From Azolla pinnata (lineage: Eukaryota; Streptophyta; Polypodiopsida; Salviniales; Salviniaceae), in contig JBBBWG010005557.1 of NCBI GenBank assembly GCA_037176905.1, positions 1 through 62,253 of the forward strand: 62,253 nucleotides of DNA, in the 5' to 3' direction. Positions 1 through 11,215 of the stretch are shown here, in pieces; within the stretch, counting starts at the first letter, position 1; each line of letters starts with the position of its first letter. The position numbers and the translations under genes are program-made. A model generated the notes under the pieces. The model ran no database searches, was not told the origin of the DNA, and saw only the letters and a list, made by a program, of their open reading frames with translations.

Positions 1-1720
1 GCCACCGTCGCCAACGCCGCCGCATACAACAACAACCTGCTGCGCCTCGTGCGCAACGGCACCGGCACGCCCGCGCGCCCCGACCGCCCGATCGACGCCT
101 ACATCTTCGCGCTCTACGACGAGCCCGGGAAGCCCGGGAGGGAGTCGGAGCGGCACTGGGGCGCGTTCGACGCCGACGGCAGCGGCGTCTACTACCTCGA
201 CCTCGCGGGCGCGGGCGCCAGCGGCACCCAGCGGAGCTTCAACGGCACGGGCCCCACGACGTGGTGCGTCGCATCGCCCGCCGCGAGCGACGGCAGCCTC
301 CTCGCGGGCCTCGACTTCGCCTGCGGCGCCGGCAACGCCGACTGCGCCCCCATCCAGCCCGGCCGCCCCTGCTTCCTCCCCGACACCTTCGCCGCCCACG
401 CGTCGTACGCCTACAACAGCTACTACCAGCGCAGCGGCGACAACAGCGCCGCCTGCGACTTCAACGGCTCCGCCGTCATCACCACCGTCGACCCGAGTAC
501 AAATACTGCACTCTTCTTCTTCTTCTTCTTCCTTGCCCCCCTCCTCCATCCTCGTACACCCTCGATCTGTTCTCGCCGATCGCTCTTCCCTTCCGCTCTC
601 GGACGACTCGCATCCCTGCTCTGATCCGCTCTCGCCGATTCGTCCACTCCGATTTAAAGCCCCGCCCGCATTCTGATCGCGTCCGCCCATTGCGATCCTC
701 CCGTCTTGCTCCGCCATTTCGATCTGGCTACAAACTGGTCCGATCTCGTCGCCCATTCACATCCCGGTCGGGCAATTGCTATAACTCGAGTCTCGCACCG
801 ATCCGGTCCTCCCAATAGGTCTGGTCTACCTTGGTCTTTTTGCATCGACCGGGTCTCCCGATCGGGTCCTGCATTGATCCGATCTCCCAATCGGTCTGCT
901 TTGGTCCTGCATTGATCTGATCTTCCAATCGGTCTGGTCCGCTCTGGCATTGATACCGATCTGCCGATTCGTCTCTCCTGGTCTTAATCCAGTTTCTCCC
1001 AATAGGTCTGGTCTGCCCTGGCTATTTGTCTGCTCCGCTCTGGCGTTGATTCGATCAACCGATTGGTCTGGCCTGGTCTTGCATTGATCCGGTTTCTCCC
1101 AATATGTCTGGTCTGCCCTGGCCCTTTGTCTGGTCCGCTCTGGCATTGATCTGATCTGACGATTTGGTCTGCTTTGGTCTTGCATTGATCTAGTCTCCCA
1201 ATATGTCTGGCTTGCTCTGGCATTGATCTGATCAGCCAATCGGTCTGCTTTGGCCTTGCATTGATCCGGTTTCTCCCAATAGGTCTAGTCTACCTTGGCT
1301 ATTTGTCTGGTCCGTATCAACCGATTGGTCTGGCCTGGTCTTGCATTGATCCGGTTTCTCCCAATATGTCTGGTCTGCCCTGGCCCTTTGTTTGGTCCGC
1401 TCTTATTGCATTGATCCGGTCTCCCGATTTGGTCTGCTTTGGTCTTGCATTGATCCGGTCTGCCAATCGGTCTGCTCTGCTCTGCTCTAGCTTTTTGTCT
1501 GGCTTGCTCTGGCATTGATCTGATCTACCGATTGGTCTAGCCTGGCCTTGCATTGACCTGGCCTCCTAATAATTGGTCTGGTCTGCTGTTGCATCGATCT
1601 AGTCTTGCGATTGCTCTGCTTGAGGTCATGCCACTGAATCTATTTCTTCTGTGTCTCTCTTCTTCTTCTGCTTCTGCTTCTGGTGCAGGCTACGGATCGT
1701 GCGTGTTCCCGTTCGAGTAA
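1..1720 (+). CDS. Beta-1,3-glucanase (GH17) with C-terminal X8/CBM43 domain, 3' part
   Basis: The 5' end lies outside the window. Two exons are visible: 1-496 and 1689-1720 (stop TAA 1718-1720), 175 residues. Residues 1 to about 60 are the end of a GH17 glucan endo-1,3-beta-glucosidase barrel (AYNNNLLRLV, RPIDAYIFALYDE, GSGVYYLDL). An X8/CBM43 callose-binding domain follows, starting TWCVA, with six cysteines in the usual pattern; the last is in the short exon (YGSCVFPFE, stop). The donor GTACAA (497) and acceptor TGCAG (1684-1688) rejoin DP-S-YGSC in frame, splitting the domain. Family role: hydrolysis of callose in the wall or at plasmodesmata. The protein ends right after the last cysteine, with no hydrophobic GPI-anchor tail, so a soluble apoplastic form is inferred. 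The exon is very GC-rich compared with the intron. Family identity is secure; the exact paralogue is not. Confidence 0.9.
765..1615. repeat. Degenerate ~39-bp minisatellite inside the glucanase intron
   Basis: The 1192-bp intron (497-1688) is mostly a tandem array with a unit of about 38-39 bp. Its core reads GCATTGATCCGGTCTCCCAA followed by a TCGGTCTGCTTTGGTC-like part. CATTGAT-type cores recur at roughly 872, 911, 949, 1083, 1143, 1182, 1222, 1260, 1343, 1408, 1447, 1511 and 1549. Copies differ by substitutions and by 20-bp insertions, so this is an old, diverged array. No coding potential is inferred; the open frames across it come from the repeat. Confidence 0.8.
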
Positions 1721-3000
1721 GTCATGGGCTAAACCCCCCACTCTTCATGCCCTCCTCTGTCGCGATTCGCTTCCCTCCGCCGTCATGGCCATGCCTCTGA
1801 TTGCGCGTTTTTTCCCTTCCTTTTCTTTTTTTCTTTTGTTATATTTGGCCACGATGCAGCGCGGTTTGCCCCACCGTGTACACCTCGTCGGCGCGCCACG
1901 ATGCTGCGACGGGATCGACGAGCGTTGCGGCGCTGCTCTGCTTCGTCGCCACCGCCGCCGCTCTAATTGCGGGGAAGAGAAGCGACGGAATCCTTCCTGG
2001 CTAAACAGAAGAAGCCAGAAGAAGACGAAGAAGGAGCGGAGCCCGATCGATGCTTGTACATTCTCCATATGGAGCCGAGCTTTTGCACGATTCGCCTGAT
2101 ATAGCCAGACAAGCCAGCCTCTCTGGTGTTAAGCGATTCCGATCTCGGATCAAGACGTTGCCACATTGGCATCCCCCGTCTGCCTCTTGCTACCCCTCCC
2201 CACTCCATTCTTCTGTTTGAAGCCACAACACACCTTCAACTTCAAGCAAGCCCCAAGTCTGTTTTCCTCAAGTCGGGAAGCCGACGTCGACGAATCGATC
2301 AAATAATCAAGACAAAAAACATATTCTCGGTAGTACGTGCCCTGGGCTGGACCGATCGATCTCGACCATCTCACAAGTAAGCGTCGTGCATTAAGTCTCG
2401 AGAGATCTATCTCGAAAAATTTTGAATACAAAGGGCCCGTTTCTTCGCCTCATCAGGAAGGACAGGAAACGATGTCGTGGCGCTCACTGGAAATGTTCGT
2501 AAACCTAACTAAGACTCCAATGCAGTGCGAAATGTTCTAGACCCTTTCTCGCTTGCTGTCACACGTATTGCGGACCGTTCTACAACCTTCTTGCTTGCGA
2601 TTTGTCGATTTCTTTTGCAGTTGAACCTCGGCATCGAGATCGTCTCGCCAGCATGTGCAAGAGCTCGCAACAACACGATGCTGCCCTCGAGACGACGACG
2701 TAAAAAAAAAAAACAACACAAAAAGAAGAAGCTCAGCTCCGGATAGTCGGAAGAGAAAGGAGCTCATCGCTGTATGTTTCCGCCTACTCATCAAAAATTC
2801 TTTTGGGGGGGGCCCTTTGCCCTTCGCACCGACGACCGAAAGAAAGAGTAAAGTGCTAATGATCTTCTCTCCCCCGTGGTTTTACGGTTGCGGCGGCGCG
2901 TCCTCTGGCGGAACGGAACACGGATGCACGTAACGGTCGACGAAACATGCATGTGAGAGCTCGTGTATTTCCGTCTCCGGTGGCTTTGCTCTGCGCAACA
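1721..3000. other. Intergenic stretch, no gene recognised
   Basis: Downstream of the glucanase stop. It contains short open frames with no recognisable domain, a T-rich run (about 1809-1845) and a small A-rich run at 2702-2713. I see no convincing exon chain or RNA gene. Confidence 0.5.
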
Positions 3001-3002
3001 GA

Positions 3003-3181
3003 GCCAGGGTTTAGGGTTTAGGGTTTAGGGTTTAGGGTTTAGGGTTTAGGGTTTACCATCACCATCACCATCACCACTACTACCACCACTGTTACTCAAC
3101 ATCGTCATCAATCGAGACATCGACCCCGCACATCAAACCTTCCTAAACCATAAACCCGAAACCCTAAACCCTAAACCCTAA
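3003..3181. repeat. Head-to-head interstitial telomere-type repeats
   Basis: About six plant telomere units (TTTAGGG) run from about 3007 to 3052. After about 100 bp of CATCAC-rich spacer, the complementary motif CCCTAAA appears about three times at about 3160-3180. The two blocks point in opposite directions. The copies are short and internal, so this is an interstitial site, not a chromosome end. Confidence 0.85.
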
Positions 3182-3417
3182 GCCAATCAATCCGACATGC
3201 TGGGGGGTCAATGTGTAAGAACTCTAGGAACTCCCTTTCCTCTCCACTATGAACATGTATGTGTGTGTATGTATGTGCACATAGATATACATACATACAC
3301 GTATATATACGTGCCGTCTTGCCCACGCAAATATTCCGCTTCTCGATGTGTCGTACATACATACATACATACCACCTTCCTTTCTTGCAATGCCCAAGAA
3401 GAACAAGAACAAGAACA

Positions 3418-3556
3418 AGATGATGATGATGGTGGTGGTGGTGATGATGATGGTGGTGATGGTGATGATGATGATGGTGATGGTGGTGGTGGTGGTGATG
3501 ATGATGGTAGTGATGGTGATGATGATGATGGTGATGGTGATGGTGGTGGTGATGAT
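3418..3556. repeat. GATGGTG-type compound microsatellite
   Basis: About 140 bp built of GAT and GGT triplets in alternating blocks. Read in different frames it gives poly-His, poly-Met/Val or Asp/Gly open frames, which are artefacts of the repeat. Confidence 0.9.
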
Positions 3557-3616
3557 GGATGCGGCAGGCATGCACACATGGCTCGTTTGGTCGATCCATG
3601 CATCATCTCTCTAGAT

Positions 3617-3621
<5 letters not shown>

Positions 3622-3688
<67 letters not shown>
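3622..3688. repeat. (CT)n microsatellite
   Basis: About 33 uninterrupted CT dinucleotides. Similar long CT/GA runs lie at 11153-11206, 31236-31299 and 59422-59460, so this is a common element of the locus. Confidence 0.95.
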
Positions 3689-3691
<3 letters not shown>

Positions 3692-4493
3692 GGTTCCAAT
3701 TCGTTCATTCGTCACCGCCTTCGTTTTTTCGACGTGTCAAGATTGCCGACCGAAACCGCTCCTCTGTAATCCTGTATCTGACCTCTACCTCTGTCTCTTT
3801 GATTGTGGCGAGACGATGATCGTCAAGTTTCAGACTTTGCAGAAGACGGAAATCGTCAAATCTGTCTGTCTGTCTGAACCGTCTGTCTGTCTCTCCCATC
3901 ATCGATCCGACGCACTAAGGTCAGTTAGGTGGTGGTGATGGGGACACATCTTCCTTCTTGTTGTTGATCGGAGCGAGAAAGACAGACAGAGAAAGATTCC
4001 AGGATATGTGACAAAAAAAGGCCGCTTTGATCGAAGCCAATGTGAAACGGAGCCGAGAAATCCCAGCAGAAGCAGCAGAAGCAGAAGCAGCAGAAAGACA
4101 AAAGAAGAGCATCCTCAAGGAATCCCAAGACCTTGAAACTTTCCGCCGTTTCGCGTCTGCCACTCTTTCCATGCATTCGAAAAAGAATTGGGTTTATTGC
4201 GCTTTAGGGAGCAAGGAGAATGGGGAAATCTGCGTATCCGTAAAACTGCAGATGTTCGTAGAACATGTACTCGACCTCACATGGAACCTGGTAACCATTG
4301 TCAGCTTCTAAAGAGTCCGATCACGACGAGCGAGCGAGCTTTTAAATAAGGCATTGCCCATGTCAAGGTTCAAACACTCCAACCTCTCTGTATTATTAGA
4401 TAGTCAAATGGTTCAAGTAGAACATCTAACACATGATCATGTTGTATACCTATTAGGCTATAGCATTATTTACATGATACTCAGGTTTTCAAG

Positions 4494-4590
4494 TTCTAGA
4501 AGTTTCTGGAAAGCTCTAGAAATCTCTTGACATTCTAGAAGCTTCCGGAAAGCTCTAAAAAGCTCTAGACATTCTAGAAGCTTTTATGCC
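4494..4590. promoter_or_regulatory. Tandem heat-shock-element-like array, 39-bp period
   Basis: TTCTAGAAGTTTCTGGAA at 4494-4511 is a perfect four-block heat-shock element (TTCnnGAAnnTTCnnGAA). A second perfect four-block site (TTCTAGAAGCTTCCGGAA) starts at 4533. A third, decayed copy (TTCTAGAAGC) starts at 4572. The 39-bp spacing is constant, so the site sits inside a tandem duplication. Known: HSF trimers bind inverted nGAAn blocks. Not known: whether any transcript starts nearby; the next recognised gene begins at 7225. Confidence 0.5.
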
Positions 4591-4854
4591 CAATTCGGGA
4601 ACTGCATGTAGAACCCACAAGCATGAACCGTTTGTAGAATTCATCCGCTAGCATTTGAAAACATCACCAAAGGAATGCCCCAAGGAATTCTGAATACTCA
4701 CCAGACCTTCGCAGCTTCAAGTTGTTCTTAAACGGATTGAGGCTCGAGCCTTATTTATCGCTCCATTACATTTTGCAGGCGGAATCATAATTTTCCCAGA
4801 ACTTTTACGGCGCTCCGATCTTCGATCTGCACCGCAAAATCACAAGTCGTGCCT

Positions 4855-5390
4855 TGGTTAGGGAACGGATTGATGGATCGATCAAATCCATCATTCGCCG
4901 GTCGATCCATCAATCCATCCATCATTCATCGATCGACCAATCCATCATTTATGCAACATTCATAGATCGAGTTCATCATTCATCTATCGACCAATCCATC
5001 AATCCATCCAACATTCATCGATCGAATCCAACATTCATCGATCGAATCCATCATTCATCGATCGATCGATGCATCCATCCATCCATCCAACCTTCATCGA
5101 TCGATCCATCATTCGTCAATCGATCATTGCTCATCGATCCATCATTCATCGATCGATCATCGCTCATCGATCCATCATTTGTCGATCGATCATTGCTCAT
5201 CGATCCATCGCTCGTCGATTGATCATCGCTCATCGATCCATCACTCATCGATTGATCGTCGCTCATCGATCCATCCATCGTTCATAGATCGATCCACTTG
5301 ATCCACTCAATCTGTCGATCCACTTGATCCACTCCAATTGTCGATCCACTTGATCCACTCGATCCATCGATCCATCGATCATCATTCATG
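4855..5390. repeat. ATCGATCCATC-type tandem array
   Basis: About 530 bp of short, interspersed units built on ATCGATCC and ATCATTC (for example TCATCGATCGATCC). The main body is at 4870-5290; a variant with CACTTGATCCACTC units follows at 5290-5375. It is rich in ClaI-like ATCGAT sites. Both strands give spurious Ser/Ile/Asp-repeat open frames. Confidence 0.85.
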
Positions 5391-7224
5391 CGCATTGTGT
5401 GGGAATCAAGCAAAACCGGAGAGGCTATGGCGGATTCTTGACAAGCAAGATTCTCCCATGCCCCGTGCTCCGAGGTTGCATCATCGGAAGGAGAGATTCC
5501 GATTCTCCAAGATGCTGTTTGTAGCGGAGATTCTGATTCTCTGCTCGCCCATGCGCATCTTTGCAAGTGCTACACATCGAGGGGAATATGCTTTGAATCC
5601 CTGAGACAGCTTTCCCAGGTTATGTCAAGTGCACATGATGCTTCCTTCAATTTGCTCTGCTTCACCAGCAAGGCAGAGATCTTTGCTTCGCCTTCTACAG
5701 ATTTGCTCCGACTCCAGCCTGATTTGTTCTGAATTCGGAGACGCACGCACAGGTCTTTTTGGAAAGGCCAAAGAAACAGGGCAGAGGCCAGGAAGGAAAG
5801 ACAGACGGATTCATTGAAACTGTTCTGTGAATCGGACCCATCTCGGTAAATTCATCTATATGCTCTAAATCTTCATGTTTCTTCTTCTTCTTCTTCTTCT
5901 CGCAAACATCTGTTTCTTGCTTCCTGCATTGTCCTCTGCCTTCCATTTTCTTGGTATCCAAACATTGTGGGTCGAAGCAGGCAATTCAGTCCTTCCCTTG
6001 GGGACTAATCTTCTGCTCTTGAATGAGACATTAGTTCGGAGTGTAGCATTGCCCAAGTTCTAGGGTTTGTAATGCTGACTACCTCTCTTCCTTGAGGAAT
6101 TTCTTTCATTGCTACTGTTTGTTTCACTTGAAACCACATTATTTCCGTTTCTTTTCTCTACAGTAAGTGGATTCTGATTTCCAGGGTTTTTGTAAGGCTA
6201 TTAACTATTAACTAGTTCTCTTGTCCCTTAATGTTTCCTGCAAAGTTATGTACCAGAGAAGATTCTTGAACCCTGTGGTATTGCATTGCTATGTTCTTTT
6301 CTTGAAGAATGTGTGAAGCTTGTAGGAATGTTGCTGTGTCTAAGGTTGTGCAATGGCTTGCATAGTCTTTTAGAGAACGCATTCATTCCAAGCGTTGTTG
6401 ATTTTTCAGGCCTCTGCAATGGAAACCAGTGAATTTATGTGAAGGCAAGAAAATAGGCAACTTTGTTGGGTTTTTAGGGTTTTGTAAACCTATTGGTTTC
6501 CTCGAGAATGTGTAGCACCGTATCATTGCTGGATACCTAGGGTTTTGTGATGCTGCCTCTTGGATTTCTTGAAACATATGTTCTTTTCTCACCAAAAAAT
6601 ATGCAGAAGGGGAACACATTCTTGAATTTCAATGATTTGCATTGCTCCTTACTGCTTTTCATTTCTAGCACACAAATATCGATGAAAACCTGTCTCTTGC
6701 TGTCAGGTTCAGTGTCTGCATGGTTTAGGGTTTGTCGCTGATGCTCCTTTACCACATGCAAATCTTTCTTGGCTTACATATTTAGACATGTTGAGAATAA
6801 CTGTATTTCTCGATGCTGTGGCCGATTACAGTATAAAAAATTTAGAGTTTTGTTACTGTTGCTCTTGAAACTGTGTGCTCTTTGTTCCTCCATATTGTGG
6901 AGTGATGATAATGCTGGCCAGGTTGTCTTGGAAATCTGTCTTCTTTTCTGAATCATGTTATGTTGATAAAAACCTCATTGGCATGAGACCACAAAGATTA
7001 TCAACCTTGTGAGAACCATGAATAGCATCATGTATCTGGTTTCAAAAGGGTTCTTTCCATATCTATCTATATCTATCTATATTAGGTAGATAGATATAGA
7101 TATAAACGTGATTATTTCTAGAATGCACGTCACTGGTAACTTGATATTCATGGAATTAGAATGCAAAAATTTTACATGTATTTCACAGACTTTCATGTTA
7201 TCATATGTGATATGTTATAGATCC
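5391..7224 (+). other. Probable 5' leader/upstream region of the RING gene
   Basis: T-rich sequence with recurring AGGGTTTTGTAA-like segments (for example near 6061, 6185, 6475, 6540 and 6724), each followed by a CTTGAGGAAT/CTTGAAACAT-like stretch. This looks like a degenerate repeat of about 60-180 bp. A TTATAG acceptor-like site (7215-7220) immediately precedes the ATG at 7225, so a 5'-UTR intron could end here. An inverted TATCTA/TAGATA palindrome lies at about 7059-7103. No protein-coding exon is recognised. Confidence 0.4.
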
Positions 7225-8972
7225 ATGGGTGATTCAGAGGACCACTCTCCTGTTCCAGACAGGGCTGCTGCCCTAACATATTATGGGTCTGATGGGCAGC
7301 ACCTTTGTCCATTCTGTCGGAACAACAGCCCAACCGAAGATATCGCCATCATGGGCCACTGTCCATGGCATAGTGGGACCACTCAATCTGACCCAAGCTC
7401 AAGTGGACTGCGTTATCGTCGGCGACATGGATTCGCATCTGGATCTGATCTTCCCAGGTGAATGTTGTATTTCATCATTTCCATCGATGTGTTCGACTAT
7501 GCAGGTCAATGTATATGATGGGTACCTATGCATGATATGTGTAGACTTGTGTGGCTCAACAAAGGCTGGTATGTATGTAGGTTATGCAGGTATGCAAGTG
7601 TGTATGCCAAGTGTTATGCTATGCACATCCATGTCTAGGCGAGCGTATGTTTTACATACATATCAATAGTCTGTGGAATGCATATATGTCGCATGTGGAT
7701 GCGTTTACGTGTGTATGCAAGGTATATATCTGTATGTATGCATTATGTGCAGGCAATCGCATTATGGAAGACTTTTGCTCTAGCAAGCATGTACATACAC
7801 ATTGAAAGGCAGCTTATAGACGATATGCGTAGCATTTTGACGATTTGTTTTGGCTCCAGCATATGTCCTTTCGGCGTGGGCTGATAACATGAATTGTGCT
7901 TTGTCATTCATGATCTAGGCTAGGCGGAACCACGGACGATGAGGCGCAGGTGTTGGAATCATCGAGCATATTCTCGCGAGGAGAGAATCGTAATTCCCAC
8001 AGGCTGCGTCCATCGCCTTCTGTCCACCCTCGATTTCGCACGTGGTCCAGCGGCGAAGACGAATGGGATGAGCTTAGGAGGCCAGCCAGAACCAATGGCA
8101 GTTACGTGGACGATGGGAGCTCAGTCTATCTTCTGTCGATGGAAGATGGTCACCGATTTCGATCGAGGCCGTGGAGGTCCCGATCCTGGGCAAGAGAGCA
8201 AAGGGAAAGCGAGCCAAGCTGGCACCAGTTCATGCAGGAAATGATGCAAAGCTTCTTAGGGCGAGGGGAGCGAACGGCTTCGTCGATGGCACGCCCAGAC
8301 TATGCATCAGATCCAGGGGATTATTTAGATGATTCCAGAGGTTTCGAGCGCCTGTTGTCGGAGCTGGTGGAGAACGATAGCACTAGCCATGGATCGCCCC
8401 CGGCAGCCAAATCGGTGATCACAGCGTTGCCATCGGTCACCATCAAGCAAGTGCATATCGAGGATGATTCGGCGACGTGCCCTGTATGCAAAGAACTGAT
8501 GGAACTGGGTGAATTGGCCAAGGAGCTGCCCTGTCAACATCTCTACCATGAGCCTTGCATCGTCCCGTGGTTGAAGTTAAGGAATACCTGCCCGGTGTGT
8601 CGTTACGAGCTTCCGACAGATGATGAAGATTATGAGGCTCGGAAGCTTGAAAACGCAGACAGGCCATCGGCGGGCAGCCAAGCCAGCAGCAACAATGCTG
8701 ACACTGAATTTTCTTCTTCTTCTTCTTCTGACGACGACGACGATATAAACATGAACATCGAGCTCCATCCGAACCTCGTTGTGAGGGAGGTCGAGGATGA
8801 TGACTATTTCACACAAGATATGGAGAGCTACAGTAGCGAGGAGACGAGCGATCGAGGATGGCTATGGTTTGCAGCAAGGTTCATGGGCCTCTTCCTTCTC
8901 TTGACCTTTGGCAGCCGCCTTTTCAGCAGTGCTCGCCGCTTGCAGCCAAGACGGAATCGGCGGAATTACTGA
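7225..8972 (+). CDS. RING-H2 E3 ubiquitin ligase with C-terminal membrane segment
   Basis: Two exons, 7225-7457 and 7919-8972 (intron GTGAAT...TCTAG), 428 residues. A RING-H2 domain at about residues 265-306 has all eight zinc ligands in C3H2C3 order (CPVC, PCQHLYHEPC, CPVC), as in the plant RING1/CIP8 and BCA2-type ligases. It should bind an E2 enzyme and ubiquitinate substrates. The N-terminal part (CPFC near residue 28) lacks the full four-cysteine zinc ribbon common in that family. The middle is Arg/Ser-rich and probably disordered. After an acidic Ser/Asp run comes a hydrophobic segment (FMGLFLLLTFG, about residues 395-410) followed by Arg-rich residues, which suggests a C-terminal tail anchor. 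The start was chosen as the first ATG after a likely acceptor. The substrate is unknown. Confidence 0.85.
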
Positions 8973-10063
8973 ACCCATATGGTCGGTTCGATATACAGCT
9001 GCAAACGGAAACTGAATTAAACAGAATGCATGCCCTTTGATAGCTGCAAACAGAAGCTGAACAAGCAGAAATCCTTGATTGCCATTCACAACACTCTCTC
9101 TGCCTCACTCAGTTGTTAATACCTGTCAAGTAACTACTCCTCAATTTGTTTGATGCCATGTGGCAGTTGCTCTGTACTGGGTTCTTCAAGTACAGTTCAA
9201 GTTGTAAATTGAAATTTCTGGTGTCCTCAACCAACAAGTTAAAATCAAAATGTCGCAAGTTAAAAAGAGTTGCCCATGCAGATTCTTCATGATTCCAACA
9301 TAACCATAAACAAATACCTATGAACTTTCTCTGAAAGCTGATTTTAATCACATACAGGCGTCCTTCAAATGTACAAAACAATATTTTCAGGACAGTTGAT
9401 CCATATTGTTGCCATTCTCAAAATGCCCGAATGAGCATGGTAATGTAGTCCTGCCTTCAAAGTTACAACACCGAATTTATCATAATGTCATCTCCATCAT
9501 AACAGTTTATTTCCGTAATGCCATAATGTGACTAACAATACTGTGATCCACTGATAAAAACAAAATTGACGATGCGCGGAGGTAATCCCACTCTGACAAG
9601 CAACTGCATATTAGTTATTGCTTGAAGACATAGCAAGCAGAGGCGCTAAACCCACGTTCAATCAATGTGCCGTTTTACCTTTTTGCTTATATAGAAGCTA
9701 TACATATGTTTCCAAGAGTTTCGCACAACTAATGAATACATGCCTCATTCATCATTTCAATACATCAATAAGATAGAGAAGCAGAAGAATCAGTAACAAA
9801 ATTGGGTGGAGATGGCATTCATTCATTCGTCGTTGTCCGAGAAAAGGGACACTATGAATTCGTAACATAAGAAAAATTGCTCCATTCATAAGCCAAATGT
9901 GTTGTAAACATCCACCTCTTCCTATCATAAAAGAGGAATATGTAAGCCTTCATGATACACCTTAAAATATAGACACAATGTGCAAGAAAGCGCTGAAGAA
10001 TGGATACCTCTCCATTGTACTGACGTGAACTGAATTTCCATTTCCATAGAAGCCGTGAAATGG
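8973..10063. other. Convergent 3' regions, no gene seen
   Basis: AT-rich interval between the RING stop and the stop of the minus-strand J-protein gene. It should hold both 3' UTRs. I see no other exon or repeat. Confidence 0.5.
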
Positions 10064-11149
10064 CTATCTCCTCCGTTTTGCTTCTTTCTTCAATTCAATA
10101 TGATAGAGTTCCAAATTCTTGCGAACCCATAAACGGCGCAAAATAAGCTCCTCCTTTGCCACCTCATCTTTGATCAAGCCCAACGTTTATTAAGTTTTCC
10201 AACCAATCATTTTCTAATACACTAATATGAGGGCAAAACACCAAAATACCCTTAACTTGCTTGGTCTTAACGACCACATTGGAAGATATTACCACAAACT
10301 CCATACACAAATAAAAATTTTGTTATACTGGTAATTTTTATAAACTGTAGAGCTATTAGGTATTTTGACAAATTAGCATCAGGTTCCATTTAGCATACAA
10401 CTTACTTAAGTTCTTCCAGCTGACATTTGATATGCCAAGACAACGTCTTGTAAGGAATGCAGCATCTTCCCAAGCATATGGAAGGTGCTTGATCCAGTAT
10501 CTCCATATCCAGCATGTTTGCCAATACACCAACTGCCAAAAAGAAAATCAATGCCCAGCATATCATCAGCTGTCATCGAAGTTCATAAAACCTTTTTAAC
10601 ACTTCAAGATCATGATTCTAGCTACTCATTCCCAATCTGCTAAATCCCTCAATACTTGAAAATAAAAGGGGGGCAATTTTGTGCTATAAAACCAGAATAG
10701 GCATACATCTTGCTTCCATCTTCATCATAAGAAGGGCGTTCCTACAATGAAGTTAAAACTCTATCAGAAAATAATGTATGCACCTGTGCTCAATCCTCCT
10801 AAAGATAACTTCAGTATGATGCCTAAATTGTGACGCCCCCTAGCACCTTTATCATTACCCTCTTGACTCAAACTGAGATTTGAGCATATCAAACGTAAGT
10901 GGGATTCATCCTCCACCAATTCTTGATTTTCTTCCATATCTTCATATTTTATCTAAAATGAAATGACGTTACACAATACTCTGCTGTAATCGAGTTCAAA
11001 GAAGTTTAAGAGTCTTGGGGAGCCAATGTTCATATGGGTTATTTTGAAAAACGGTTCCAGTTTGACAGACTTCATAGAATACCAAGACAAATATGTGGAA
11101 ATTTTGAACTGGAATTTTCCATACCTAAGCTGTCAGCACCATGAATGGG

Positions 11150-11215
<66 letters not shown>

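Noticed and set aside
826-1553. Arg/Gln-rich minus-strand and Ser/Leu-rich plus-strand open frames in the glucanase intron
   Set aside because: They follow the 39-bp repeat and lie inside a well-supported intron.
3003-3181. True telomere / chromosome end
   Set aside because: Too short, flanked by genes on both sides, and the two blocks face each other.
3171-3621. Open frames rich in His, Asp/Gly, Met/Val or Ser/Pro on both strands
   Set aside because: All come from the GATGGTG/CATCAC microsatellite; no start context, domain or exon structure.
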